Assembly: GCA_045110335.1 (NCBI GenBank)
Contig: JBGCGB010000024.1
Coordinates: 248,001 to 312,000, forward strand
Source: CALBPI01 sp045110335
GTDB taxonomy: Bacteria > Pseudomonadota > Gammaproteobacteria > Steroidobacterales > Woeseiaceae
Direction of reading: 5' to 3'
Length of the DNA: 64,000 nt
Below, one piece after another: positions 8,372-17,627 of this stretch. The notes under the pieces were generated by a model that was not told the DNA's origin, did not search any database, and was given only the letters and a program-made list of their open reading frames with translations. The translations under genes were made by a program, and so were the position numbers. How positions within the stretch are numbered: position 1 is the first letter of the stretch; each line of letters begins with the position of its first letter.

Positions 8372-10441
8372 ATGAACCGTGTGCAGCAGGGGAAACGCCT
8401 GCCTTTAACAGAGATATCAATTTTGCCGGGACAACCTACAAAGATAACGTTATTGGTGGATGCAAACGCCGCCGCAAAGGCTCGTGCGGTGAGTGACTTG
8501 TTGAAAGCAGCGTCGAGTTTTGATGTCACAGAGTTGGCGCTGGATCAACGGAGCATTACCGAGCGGGACGAGTTCAACAGTGAATGCATGTTGGTCTTTC
8601 TCTCGGATATCGCCACGACCGAGGCCGATGCAATTTCCGCATACAGCGCGGCGATCGCTCCTACACCCATGTTGCTCGTCGCCGACGGCATTGCATCGAT
8701 GGAATCCAGTTTTATGGCAACGGGCGTCGAAGACTGTCTTGATACCTTGGTGATGTCCCCTGAGGCCATTCTGCGGGCTACCCAACGTTGCATCGACCGA
8801 GCAGTGCAGCGGGTGCACGTTAGTACCGCCGAGCGTCGATATCAAGATCTCTTCGATAGTATGCCGGTCGCTGCGTTTCGGACGAATAGCGAAAGGCAAA
8901 TAGTGATTGCCAATAGGGCATTTTTGCGACTGATGAATGCCGAGAAGGACGTGGAAATTACTGATATCGAGCTTAACGGACTCTTGACCGGCCTGTCAGC
9001 GTTGCAACGGAGCATTCCAGACAACACGCCGGAGTATAAAGACCAGCATATTTTCGATACTTTTGACGGCGAGCAAAAGCATGTGGTGGTATCGGCTCGC
9101 GCCGGGCGCACCAACGACGATGAACCGATCATGGATGTGTTTGTCACTGATGTAACCGAACAAGAGGAGCAAACGAGGCGGGTCGTGAAAGCCGAGAATC
9201 GGCTCCGAGACCTCTATGACAATGTTCCAGTCATGATGTTTGAGCTAGACCGAGAGTTTCAAATTCAACAGCCCAATCGAACCATGGTAAGTGATCTCGG
9301 CTACGCTGAGGAGCTACTTGTTGGGAAGGCATTAGCCTCTTTTCTTCATGATCAAACGGATTCTGCAGATATTGACCGGAGTGTCTCGGTACTCGCCGCC
9401 GGCAAGGCCGATGTAAACAGGCCACTAATACTAAAGAATGCCCGCGGTGACGTGATTGAATGCCTCTATACGGTCAAACCCGTGTTTCATGATAGCGTTG
9501 GCCTGGCTGGCGGGCATGCCATGCTTGTAGACGTCACCGCACAAAATCAGGCGCAGCGCGAGCGTGACGAATTACATGAACAGTTGCAGCTCACCCAGAA
9601 GCTAGAGTCAATAGGTGAGCTGGCGGCCGGTATTGCTCATGAGATCAATACACCCGCCCAGTATGTCAGTGACAATCTTTCGTTCCTGATGGAGTCTTTC
9701 GACGACTTGTTTGCTGTCCTTAACTTGTTGCCGGACACGGTGACCAAACTTCAATCCCTTAGTGGTGGTAACGAGCATGCGGAAGCACTTGGCAAAGCCA
9801 TCGAGACCGCGGACGTGGAATACCTTACTGAGGAGATTCCAAGCGCGCTAAATCAAGGGCACGACGGGATCGGGAAAATTCGTGAAATCGTATTGGCACT
9901 GAAAGACTTTTCGCATCCGGGCAGTGGAACGATGGAGGCTTCGGATCTAAACAGAATCATTGAGAGTACCGTAACCGTTGCTAGAAATGAGTGGAAATAT
10001 ATCGCCAACATGGACTTTCAGCTGGATGAAACGCTTCCGGCTGTCCACTGTTTCCCCTCTGCTATTTCACAGGTGGTCTTGAATATTGTCGTAAACGCAG
10101 CGCATGCGATTGGCGATGCCCGCGAAGATGGTTCGGATGCGATGGGGCAGATTTCGATTGCCACTTCGATGGTTGATGATGAAACGGTACTGGTGCGAAT
10201 TCGGGATGACGGTCCGGGAATTCCGGAAGACGTACGGCACAAGATTTTCGACCCCTTCTTTACAACCAAAGAAGTTGGCAGAGGGACCGGCCAAGGCTTA
10301 GCGATTAGCCGCAGCGTAATCACCGAACAACACGGTGGCTCTATCGGAGTCGAAACTGCCACAGGGAAAGGAACCGAGTTCAAGATAGAACTCCCCCTAA
10401 AAGGAAAGGTTGCGCAAAGCCTTAGCGAGGAAGCTGCATGA
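8372..10441 (+). CDS. PAS-domain sensor histidine kinase
   Basis: A 689-residue cytoplasmic kinase with no membrane segment. Residues 20-140 look like a receiver-type fold (ITLLVDAN ... MLVFLSD ... MLLVADG) and may be a pseudo-receiver. PAS domains follow at about 155-265 and 275-390. The phosphoacceptor box has His423 in GIAHEINTPAQ. The ATPase domain at about 545-680 has an N box (NIVVNAAHAI), G1 (DDGPGIP) and G2 (GRGTGQGLAIS). An insertion of about 90 residues, rich in Leu and Glu, separates the His box from the ATPase domain, as in kinases with the NTPAQ motif. The stop overlaps the next start by four bases, so its partner is probably one or both following regulators. Confidence 0.9.
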   Translation: MNRVQQGKRLPLTEISILPGQPTKITLLVDANAAAKARAVSDLLKAASSFDVTELALDQRSITERDEFNSECMLVFLSDIATTEADAISAYSAAIAPTPMLLVADGIASMESSFMATGVEDCLDTLVMSPEAILRATQRCIDRAVQRVHVSTAERRYQDLFDSMPVAAFRTNSERQIVIANRAFLRLMNAEKDVEITDIELNGLLTGLSALQRSIPDNTPEYKDQHIFDTFDGEQKHVVVSARAGRTNDDEPIMDVFVTDVTEQEEQTRRVVKAENRLRDLYDNVPVMMFELDREFQIQQPNRTMVSDLGYAEELLVGKALASFLHDQTDSADIDRSVSVLAAGKADVNRPLILKNARGDVIECLYTVKPVFHDSVGLAGGHAMLVDVTAQNQAQRERDELHEQLQLTQKLESIGELAAGIAHEINTPAQYVSDNLSFLMESFDDLFAVLNLLPDTVTKLQSLSGGNEHAEALGKAIETADVEYLTEEIPSALNQGHDGIGKIREIVLALKDFSHPGSGTMEASDLNRIIESTVTVARNEWKYIANMDFQLDETLPAVHCFPSAISQVVLNIVVNAAHAIGDAREDGSDAMGQISIATSMVDDETVLVRIRDDGPGIPEDVRHKIFDPFFTTKEVGRGTGQGLAISRSVITEQHGGSIGVETATGKGTEFKIELPLKGKVAQSLSEEAA

Positions 10442-11631
10442 AAAAGATCATTTTCGTTGACGACGAACCCAATATTTTGCAAGGACTAAAACGCATGCTC
10501 AGACCGATGCGGCATGAGTGGGAAATGCAATTCGCCTTGAGTGCAGAAGAAGCTCTTGAAGCGATAGGCGATGATGGCATTGACGTCATTGTAAGTGATA
10601 TGCGTATGCCCAAACATGATGGTGCATGGCTATTAGCGCAAGTAAGAGAGAAATTTCCAGCGGCAGCGAGGATCATATTATCGGGTCATGCTGAACAGGA
10701 AATGACCATTCGGTCCGTTGCGGCTACTCACCAGTTTTTGGCAAAGCCATGCGATGCAGAAACACTTCGTGAGACCGTGATTCGGACATGTCAGCTTCGC
10801 GATATGATGAGATCGGAGCGTTTGCAAAAAGTGACTGCGGAGATCGGCCAGTTGCCCAGTGTTCCCGAAATTTATCAAGAAATGAATGCGGAAATGGGCA
10901 AGGAAGAGTCTTCGATGAATGAAATCGCCAAAATCATATCGCGCGATCTTGGTATGAGCGCAAAAATACTGCAGCTCATCAATTCTGCATTCTTCGGCTT
11001 ACGTCGAAACGTTGGCTCCATTGATCAAGCCGTCGCCTACTTGGGGATGGATGTCATTCGTGCGCTAGTACTTTCAGAGTCGGCCTTCAAGGCCTACGAC
11101 AAAGCAACATCTGCGATTCCGGTTGATTCATTAATGCGAAAAGGTCAACTCGTCGCGGCTATTGCGAAGCAAATAGCTAAGCTTGAATCTGACAGCAAGG
11201 TCATTGCTGACGAAGTTTTTCAAGCTGGAATGATGCATGAGCTAGGCAAGTTGATTCTGGCGACAGAACTAGCTGACGAATACAAAGCGGTGATTAATCG
11301 AGTGCAAGCCGGTGAAAGTCAGACCGATGTTGAGCTAGAGTGCTTTGATGTCGCACAGGGTGAAGTCGGTGCTTATCTGCTCGGACTTTGGGGTCTGTCT
11401 GATGGCATTGTGGAAGCCATTGCCTATCATCGTCGGCCTTCAACAACTGAACTCACACAGTTCGCGCCGATTGCTGCATTGCATGCTGCCGCGGCTTTTG
11501 AAGCCGAACTTTCGGATCGCGATGGTCCAGAACTAGATGAGGCATGGTTAGCTTCTATCGGCTGTGGTGAGAAGGTTGAGGCATGGCGCGAAATCGCGCA
11601 GCAACAAGTAATGCAAAAGGATGCAGCATGA
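10438..11631 (+). CDS. Response regulator with HDOD output domain
   Basis: A 397-residue protein. Residues 1-120 are a receiver domain with the acidic pocket at Asp8/Asp9, the phosphorylation site Asp54 (IVSDMRMP) and Lys107 (AKPCD). Residues 135-335 are an HDOD domain (GQLPSVPEIYQEM ... ISRDLGMSAKILQLINSAFFG), including AGMMHELGK. HDOD is related to HD phosphohydrolases but normally lacks their activity and acts by binding partners. It is joined to both neighbours by ATGA overlaps, so the three proteins are probably made in fixed proportion. The input signal and output are unknown. Confidence 0.88.
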   Translation: MKKIIFVDDEPNILQGLKRMLRPMRHEWEMQFALSAEEALEAIGDDGIDVIVSDMRMPKHDGAWLLAQVREKFPAAARIILSGHAEQEMTIRSVAATHQFLAKPCDAETLRETVIRTCQLRDMMRSERLQKVTAEIGQLPSVPEIYQEMNAEMGKEESSMNEIAKIISRDLGMSAKILQLINSAFFGLRRNVGSIDQAVAYLGMDVIRALVLSESAFKAYDKATSAIPVDSLMRKGQLVAAIAKQIAKLESDSKVIADEVFQAGMMHELGKLILATELADEYKAVINRVQAGESQTDVELECFDVAQGEVGAYLLGLWGLSDGIVEAIAYHRRPSTTELTQFAPIAALHAAAAFEAELSDRDGPELDEAWLASIGCGEKVEAWREIAQQQVMQKDAA

Positions 11632-12806
11632 ACAAGAGAGTCTTATTTGTCGATGATGAGCCTAATGTGCTTCAAGCAATCAAGCGTGCGATACGTAAAG
11701 AAGTGAGTGTCACGATTGCGGTGGGTCCCGAAGCAGGGTTAGAAATACTGTCTAAAGAACCTCCCTTCGCGATGATTTTCTCGGATATGAGAATGCCCGG
11801 GATGAGTGGTATTGAATTCTTAAAGGCAGCGCAGCAGCTTTCTCCAGATTCCGTACGTGTGATGCTGACGGGTAATAGTGATCAACAAACAGCAGTGGGT
11901 GCCGTCAATGATGGTCAAGTTTTTCGATTCTTGACGAAGCCATGTGACGTCACCATGTTGCGCCATGTGATCGCCCAGGGGTTGCGGCAATATGAGCTCG
12001 TCAATTCGGAACGAGATCTGTTAGAAAATACGGTAAAAGGTAGCTTGAGCGTTTTGACGGAGTTGCTCGCGATGGCATTGCCAGAAGCATTTGGCCGCAC
12101 ATGTCGCATCAAAGATCAGGTAATGGCTTTGATTGAAACTCAGCCTGATATGAGCGCTGATGATCGTTGGTCGATTGAAACAGCGACGATGCTTTCACAG
12201 CTTTGTTCCATCACCATGGATAACGCCGTCATTTCCAAAATTAACGCTGGACAGGAACTGGATAGTGGTGAGCAGGAGTCCTATCACGCGGCAACCAGCA
12301 GCGTATCTCGCTTGATTGAAAAAGTACCGCGCATGGAGAACGTCGCGCGAATTGTGGAATATCAACATAAGACTTATTCGGGAGATGGTTTTCCTAACAA
12401 TGATATTCGCGCCGAGTCGATACCGTTTGGTGCTCGAGCCCTACACTTGGCCCTAGCAATTGATCGATTAAGATTGCAAGGAAAGGAAGATGATGAGGTC
12501 CATTTCGCACTGAGGCAACAGCGAGCTGACTTTGATCCGCGTTTGCTGGAGCAACTTTTTGATTTGGCCGATGTTAAACAGGAAGCGACTAAATCATTAC
12601 TATCGATTGATCAAATCGATATTGGTATGCGCATCGAGCAAGATATCAAGACGGACTACGGTAGCTTGTTAGTCTGTGCCGGACAGCATGTAACGGCCGC
12701 GATACATGAGCATCTGTTGCGATTTCATGAGGAAGGCAAGCTGACCGGGAAATTTGAAGTGACGATACCGGCCGGGGTGAGCATAGCGTTACAGCAGACG
12801 GCCTAA
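11628..12806 (+). CDS. Response regulator with degenerate HD-GYP-like domain
   Basis: A 392-residue protein from the ATG at 11628, which overlaps the stop of the HDOD gene. Residues 1-120 are a receiver with Asp9/Asp10, phosphorylation site Asp53 (FSDMRMPG) and Lys106 (TKPCD). The rest follows the RpfG plan, but the residues needed for cyclic-di-GMP hydrolysis look lost: the place of the HD motif reads MLSQLCSI, and the HHExxDGxGYP region reads QHKTYSGDGFP. FGARALHLALAIDRL matches the next helix of HD-GYP proteins. It is therefore probably a binding or scaffold domain. The stop codon overlaps the stop of the convergent gene. Confidence 0.85.
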   Translation: MNKRVLFVDDEPNVLQAIKRAIRKEVSVTIAVGPEAGLEILSKEPPFAMIFSDMRMPGMSGIEFLKAAQQLSPDSVRVMLTGNSDQQTAVGAVNDGQVFRFLTKPCDVTMLRHVIAQGLRQYELVNSERDLLENTVKGSLSVLTELLAMALPEAFGRTCRIKDQVMALIETQPDMSADDRWSIETATMLSQLCSITMDNAVISKINAGQELDSGEQESYHAATSSVSRLIEKVPRMENVARIVEYQHKTYSGDGFPNNDIRAESIPFGARALHLALAIDRLRLQGKEDDEVHFALRQQRADFDPRLLEQLFDLADVKQEATKSLLSIDQIDIGMRIEQDIKTDYGSLLVCAGQHVTAAIHEHLLRFHEEGKLTGKFEVTIPAGVSIALQQTA

Positions 12807-14047
12807 CTCTCTTCGCCGATAATTTGGAAAGTCACGCCGGCGTTGCGTTGGAGACGCTCAAGCAGAGCATCGCCAACTGCAGCGGCAGGCGTAGAAAATC
12901 CGCCTGGCTCATTGGTAGATTTGGCCGGTTGACGCGCGAGGCAAATGGCGGCTTCACCTAACATCTTGCTGGTACAACCATAGCCTGGATCTCTATCGCC
13001 GCGCACTTTCCCGCGAAGCAACTTGCCGTCAGCATCAATGCCAGCAAACTCAATATCGAAGAAGCCCTTCTCGCGAGCATCCGGGGCCGGGCCTTCACCG
13101 GGTGCCGGAAACGCGAACTTTCGCAACAGCGCTCTGGTCGGCGCGAATGCTGCGCCCAGCATGAGAGAAGCCATGCCTCCCGAAACAGCGGCCGCTTTCG
13201 CCATGCCTGTGATGCCGTCACCGGTTGCCATGAACTCGGCATAACGGAAGTCGCGTCCGTAAGCATTTCCCAGCAAAGCATTACTGCGTCTCACAATCCG
13301 TGTATTGATGCTGGCCATGAGAAATGGAGCGACCCATTCGTCGAGCAACTCATCACGCTTGAAGCCAAAGGCGTCGCGGCGGTCTGGCCCGGCGGCTTTA
13401 TTGCGTGGGTTGAGGGCATAAGGGTTCATCAGTAATTTGGCGCAGCGCCGGTCTTTGCGTGCTTGCTCGACGACCTCCAGCATGCTGGCGGCCGTGCCGC
13501 CACTCATGCCTCCACTCGCGTTCTTTAAACAGAAGTGAATGCGCTGTAACGGTTGGCCGAACCGTGCCTGCGCTTCACGTTGCATGTACCAAACACCAAT
13601 GTCTGATGGAATGGAATCGAAACCGCAACAATTCACAATGAGTGCGCCGGATCGCTTTGCCGTTCCATTGTGCGCATCGATCATTCGTCGGATCCATGGC
13701 ACCTCGCCGGCAAGATCACAGTAATGCGTACCTAAGCGCGCGCAAGACGCAACGAGTTCGTTCCCATAGCGCGCGTAGGGTCCGACTGTTGTAGCAACAA
13801 CTTTCGTCCGACTAACCATCGCATCAATGCTCTTCCTGTCCAAGCTATCGGCGATCAGTATAGGAAGGTCTTTACCGGCTTTGCCAAGTGAATCGCGGAT
13901 GGATTCAAGTTTTTCTACATTACGCCCGCCGATCGCCCATCGAATACTGCCGGCCGCGCCATACGTATTCAATAGATGTTCTGCGACTAGCCTTCCGGTG
14001 AAGCCGGTGGCACCCCAAACAATAATGTCGAACTCTCTTTTCGTCAT
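12803..14047 (-). CDS. Saccharopine dehydrogenase-like NAD(P)-binding oxidoreductase
   Basis: A 414-residue protein from the ATG at 14047 (MTKREFDI); the in-frame stretch upstream to 14095 is not protein-like. The N-terminal Rossmann fold has GATGFTG at 12-18 and runs to about residue 130 (SRTKVVATTVGPYARYG, CARLGTHYCDLAGE). This is the pattern of the saccharopine dehydrogenase NADP-binding family, whose members include trans-acting enoyl reductases of mycobacterial lipid synthesis and eukaryotic SCCPDH. The substrate cannot be read. No lipid or lysine pathway gene is adjacent, so lysine metabolism is unlikely. The 3' end overlaps the convergent signalling operon by four bases. Confidence 0.8.
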   Translation of the reverse strand: MTKREFDIIVWGATGFTGRLVAEHLLNTYGAAGSIRWAIGGRNVEKLESIRDSLGKAGKDLPILIADSLDRKSIDAMVSRTKVVATTVGPYARYGNELVASCARLGTHYCDLAGEVPWIRRMIDAHNGTAKRSGALIVNCCGFDSIPSDIGVWYMQREAQARFGQPLQRIHFCLKNASGGMSGGTAASMLEVVEQARKDRRCAKLLMNPYALNPRNKAAGPDRRDAFGFKRDELLDEWVAPFLMASINTRIVRRSNALLGNAYGRDFRYAEFMATGDGITGMAKAAAVSGGMASLMLGAAFAPTRALLRKFAFPAPGEGPAPDAREKGFFDIEFAGIDADGKLLRGKVRGDRDPGYGCTSKMLGEAAICLARQPAKSTNEPGGFSTPAAAVGDALLERLQRNAGVTFQIIGEES

Positions 14048-14150
14048 AGAACGTATCCAATCGCTATTAGGCGGTGCGGTTGACGTCGACCACAATCGAC
14101 GTTGGCAAGATCAGCAAGCAATGGAGATCGAAGCTTATCGAAACTCAAAG

Positions 14151-15560
14151 CTAACGGTTAACAAGCGCCGCTATCTTTTCCCGAATCTTTGCAACATCCC
14201 GTCGAAGTTGATCTTCGTCAATCGTCAGTATTTGTTTATCCCGCATCAGCACGGCGCCTTCGACAACCGTTGTCACGACATCATGCTCGTCAGCGACATA
14301 GACCAAGTGCGATATCGGGTCATACATCGGCGCGAATGAAAGATCATGAGTGGACACCTGAATAAGGTCGGCTTTCTTACCAATTTCGAGTGTGCCGACT
14401 GTTTTACCGAGGCCGACCGCTTTCGCGCCAGATCGCGTTGCCATGTCTAACGCTTCGTGCGCAGGCAAGAATGTGGGGTCTTGGCCAAATCCTTTAGCGA
14501 CAAATGCGGCCAATCGAATTTCTTCCCACATGTCGAGATCATTGTTGCTGGCAGCGCCGTCGGTACCGAGCCCAACGGTTACGCCGGCTTCGCGCATCGT
14601 GACGATTGGTGAAATGCCGGAAGCAAGCTTTAGATTGGACGTGGGGTTGTGTATCGCGCCAACGCCATCTCTTGCCATGCGTTGCCAATCTTCGTCTGAG
14701 CCGTAGATCACATGTGCGGCGATCAGGGTATCGTCCAGAAACCCGAGGTCGTCCAAGAGTTGTATCGGACTCTTTTGGTACTGATCATTCGTGACCGTCA
14801 TTTCGAACTGTGATTCTGCGACGTGGATGCTGATCGGTAAGTCAGCGCCGTGAGCAGCGGCGACAATCTTTTTCAGCGCGGCTTCACCGACGGTATACAC
14901 GGAATGTGCGCCCAAGGCGGGGATGATACGAGGATGTCGATCTTTCCAGTTGGCGGCGAAAGCAAGTGCTTGTTCTAGGGATTGCTCGAAGGTCTTCGCA
15001 TCAGGGCTTTCCTGTTCAATCACGGAAGGCACCACAACTGCACGAAGGCCACAACTTTCAACCGTGCTCGCCACGGTTTCCGGGAAGAAATACATATCGA
15101 TAAAAGTGGTAGTACCACCCCGAATCATTTCCCAGCAGGCGAGTTCTGTGCCGACACGAATGAACTCCGGATCGACCAGTTCGACCTCAGCCGGGAAAAT
15201 ATATTCGTTGAGCCATGTCATCAGTTCCAAATCATCGGCGATGCCACGCATCAATGTCATCGCGGCATGCGTATGGCCGTTCACGAGGCCCGGTAGGACA
15301 ATGCGATCTTTACCGTCGATCTGCTCATCGGCGGTGTATTGATTGAGCATGCTTTCTGTGTCACCAATGGCAATGATGATGCCATCGTCGATAACAACGG
15401 CCTGATTTAGTGCGACGGTACTATCGGTCATCGTCAAGACATGATCGCCAAGCACGATCAGATCAACGGAATGCGCTGTCCGAGACGCTGGCGCTGGCGA
15501 TGCGCTGCAGCCGCTAGCGAGAAAGCCGAGGCAGATGATCAAGAGGTGATGTTTTTTCAT
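14151..15560 (-). CDS. Lipoprotein amidohydrolase, MtaD-type deaminase
   Basis: A 469-residue protein. The core fits the 5-methylthioadenosine/S-adenosylhomocysteine deaminase group: metal ligands His96 and His98 (NGHTHAAM), a third His in SIHVAESQFE, a fourth in AAHVIYG, and Asp in GTDGAASNND. These enzymes deaminate adenosine-like nucleosides to inosine-like products. Unusually, the N-terminus is a lipoprotein signal (LASGC, Cys18) followed by an Ala/Pro/Ser linker, so the enzyme should act outside the cytoplasm. A cupin gene precedes it, and purine nucleoside phosphorylase lies just beyond on the other strand. Substrate by homology only; deamination of external adenosine-type compounds is inference. 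Confidence 0.78.
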   Translation of the reverse strand: MKKHHLLIICLGFLASGCSASPAPASRTAHSVDLIVLGDHVLTMTDSTVALNQAVVIDDGIIIAIGDTESMLNQYTADEQIDGKDRIVLPGLVNGHTHAAMTLMRGIADDLELMTWLNEYIFPAEVELVDPEFIRVGTELACWEMIRGGTTTFIDMYFFPETVASTVESCGLRAVVVPSVIEQESPDAKTFEQSLEQALAFAANWKDRHPRIIPALGAHSVYTVGEAALKKIVAAAHGADLPISIHVAESQFEMTVTNDQYQKSPIQLLDDLGFLDDTLIAAHVIYGSDEDWQRMARDGVGAIHNPTSNLKLASGISPIVTMREAGVTVGLGTDGAASNNDLDMWEEIRLAAFVAKGFGQDPTFLPAHEALDMATRSGAKAVGLGKTVGTLEIGKKADLIQVSTHDLSFAPMYDPISHLVYVADEHDVVTTVVEGAVLMRDKQILTIDEDQLRRDVAKIREKIAALVNR

Positions 15561-15580
15561 AAAAGCTCCATGGTAGGAAT

Positions 15581-15928
15581 TTAGTCTTCCAGAGATCGGT
15601 ACCCGGCGTCATCGAATCGGGGCATGCAGAGGCACTCAAAAATCAGATCGTCGGCACCGGTGTTTCGAATTTGCTGGGCGGTCCGCGCCGGGATGCTGAC
15701 AATGTCGCCGGGCGCAACCGGATAGCCCGGGGCGTCACCGACAAACATCTCGCCTTCGCCGGATTGAATGACATACCACTCGTGAACGGATAGATCGTGC
15801 AGTTGGGTTAGGACGCCTGGCGAGACGCGACAACGGGCTAGGGAGGCATTTTGGTGATCGGTTGAGTTGATGAGCTCCTTGATATAGCAGCGCTCTCCGG
15901 TCAGTATTTCGTCGCTTTCTGTCGCCAC
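15581..15928 (-). CDS. Single-domain cupin protein
   Basis: A 115-residue protein with a small beta-barrel cupin pattern: motif 1 is around HDLSVHEWYVIQSGEGEMFVG, where His44 and His49 and an acidic residue may bind a metal, and motif 2 is around APGDIVSIPARTAQQIRNTG. No signal peptide. It lies 20 bases upstream of the lipoprotein deaminase on the same strand and is probably co-transcribed with it. Cupins of this size can be isomerases, binding proteins or regulators, so the function is open. Confidence 0.75.
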   Translation of the reverse strand: MATESDEILTGERCYIKELINSTDHQNASLARCRVSPGVLTQLHDLSVHEWYVIQSGEGEMFVGDAPGYPVAPGDIVSIPARTAQQIRNTGADDLIFECLCMPRFDDAGYRSLED

Positions 15929-15996
15929 TGCAGCTACTCCGTCGCTGGTACAGGTGGTGTATCATAGCGGGCGAATAGAACTACAGGCAAAAAACC

Positions 15997-16710
15997 ATGG
16001 CCACAAAACACATGAATGCAGCGCCCGGCGACTTTGCGCCGAGCGTTTTGATGCCGGGAGACCCACTTCGCGCCAAATATATTGCCGAGACCTATCTCGA
16101 TGATATTCGGCAGGTGACCGATGTCCGGAATATGTTGGGTTTTACGGGCAGCTACGAGGGCCATGCGGTGTCGGTGATGGCACATGGGATGGGCATCCCG
16201 TCTATTTCGATCTATGTCACCGAGCTGATCGAAAGCTACGACGTGAAGCGCATCATCCGTGTTGGCAGTTGTGGCACCGTGAATCCTCATACGGCGCTCC
16301 GCGACGTTATCATCGGTGCCGGCGCCTGCACAGACTCGTCGGTTAATCGGATGCGTTTTGGCGGTTACGATTATGCGCCAATTGCGAGCTTCGGATTGCT
16401 AAGTTCCGCCGTTAAACAAGCGAAAGCGCACGGCATTACGCATCATGTTGGCAATCTGTTTTCTGCCGATCTTTTCTATACGCCGGATCCAGGTATGTTT
16501 GACACAATGGAAAAGTACGACATCAAAGGTATCGAGATGGAAGCGGCGGGTCTTTACCCTATTTGCGCGGAGTTCGGCGTTGAGGCACTGGCTATCTGTA
16601 CCGTCAGTGATGACATTAGAAGTGGTGCCGCGTTGACTTCTGATGAGCGGGCGTCAACATTTGATGAAATGATCAAGATGGCGCTGGATACGGTTGCAGA
16701 GCATGCCTGA
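15997..16710 (+). CDS. deoD: Purine nucleoside phosphorylase, DeoD type
   Basis: A 237-residue protein, the usual DeoD length, close to the E. coli enzyme along its whole length: MPGDPLRAKYIAET, RVGSCGTV (phosphate site), GNLFSADLFYTPD, IEMEAAG (ribose site) and CTVSDDIR, whose Asp is the purine-binding acid. It phosphorolyses purine (deoxy)nucleosides to base plus (deoxy)ribose-1-phosphate in the cytoplasm as a hexamer. deoC starts eight bases before its stop codon, so the two are probably coupled. The 68-base gap to the divergent cupin gene holds the likely promoter, but I cannot place it. Confidence 0.96.
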   Translation: MATKHMNAAPGDFAPSVLMPGDPLRAKYIAETYLDDIRQVTDVRNMLGFTGSYEGHAVSVMAHGMGIPSISIYVTELIESYDVKRIIRVGSCGTVNPHTALRDVIIGAGACTDSSVNRMRFGGYDYAPIASFGLLSSAVKQAKAHGITHHVGNLFSADLFYTPDPGMFDTMEKYDIKGIEMEAAGLYPICAEFGVEALAICTVSDDIRSGAALTSDERASTFDEMIKMALDTVAEHA

Positions 16711-17611
16711 ACCGACGTTACCGGATATGGATAACACACCGACGGTCGATACCGTCGGGATTCAAGAGCGCGTGGCGCGATTCTGTAGTCGCTCAATCAA
16801 AAGCGAGGCCAAGATCGAAGGGCTGAAGCTTGCGCTTTCGATGATCGATCTGACCACTCTGGAAGGCGCTGACACCCCCGGAAAAGTGCGGCAATTGTGT
16901 GCGAAAGCCCAGCATCTGCATGATCGTTTAACCGGTTTGCCGACAGTGGCCGCTGTCTGTGTCTATCCGACGATGGTCGGTGTGGCTCGTGATGCCTTGG
17001 GCGATAGCCCAATTAATGTTGCATCGGTGGCAACAGCTTTTCCAAGTGGCCAGTCTTCGTTGGCGATAAAACTCGCCGATACGCGAATGGCCGTTGATGC
17101 AGGCGCCAGTGAAATAGACATGGTGATTTCGCGCGGTGCTTTCTTGGCTGGCGATTATCAATTGGTGTTTGATGAGATCGTTGCGGTGAAAGAAGCTTGT
17201 GGCGATGCGCATTTGAAAGTCATTCTTGAAACAGGTGAATTAGATTCGCTAGACCAGGTTAGGCGGGCCAGTATTCTGGCCATAGCTGCCGGTGCGGATT
17301 TCATCAAGACCTCGACTGGCAAAGTACAGCCGGCGGCAACAATGCCGGTGACTTTGGTCATGTTGCATGCCATACGAGACCATTTTGCGGCGACAGGACG
17401 GATGGTCGGGATGAAGCCCGCTGGCGGCATCTCAACCTCGAAGCTTGCCTTGCAGTATTTGGTCATGCTCAACGAAACACTGGGCATTCGCTGGATGAAT
17501 AACCAATGGTTTAGGTTTGGTGCGAGCTCGCTCGCTAACGATCTATTAATGCAATTGATGAAACAGTCGACCGGGCATTATCAGTCCAGCGATTACTTCT
17601 CTAAAGATTGA
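16703..17611 (+). CDS. deoC: Deoxyribose-phosphate aldolase
   Basis: A 302-residue protein from the ATG at 16703, which overlaps the end of deoD. It carries the DeoC TIM barrel: AAVCVYPTMV, ASEIDMVISRGAFLAGD, LKVILETGEL, the Schiff-base lysine at residue 202 in FIKTSTGK, and KPAGGIS. It splits deoxyribose-5-phosphate into acetaldehyde and glyceraldehyde-3-phosphate. The protein belongs to the longer, about 300-residue class rather than the 220-residue class, with about 45 extra N-terminal residues. The aldehyde dehydrogenase 17 bases downstream is the natural sink for the acetaldehyde. No phosphopentomutase gene (deoB) is in this cluster. Confidence 0.94.
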   Translation: MPEPTLPDMDNTPTVDTVGIQERVARFCSRSIKSEAKIEGLKLALSMIDLTTLEGADTPGKVRQLCAKAQHLHDRLTGLPTVAAVCVYPTMVGVARDALGDSPINVASVATAFPSGQSSLAIKLADTRMAVDAGASEIDMVISRGAFLAGDYQLVFDEIVAVKEACGDAHLKVILETGELDSLDQVRRASILAIAAGADFIKTSTGKVQPAATMPVTLVMLHAIRDHFAATGRMVGMKPAGGISTSKLALQYLVMLNETLGIRWMNNQWFRFGASSLANDLLMQLMKQSTGHYQSSDYFSKD

Positions 17612-17627
17612 GGCGGGAGCAAACTTA

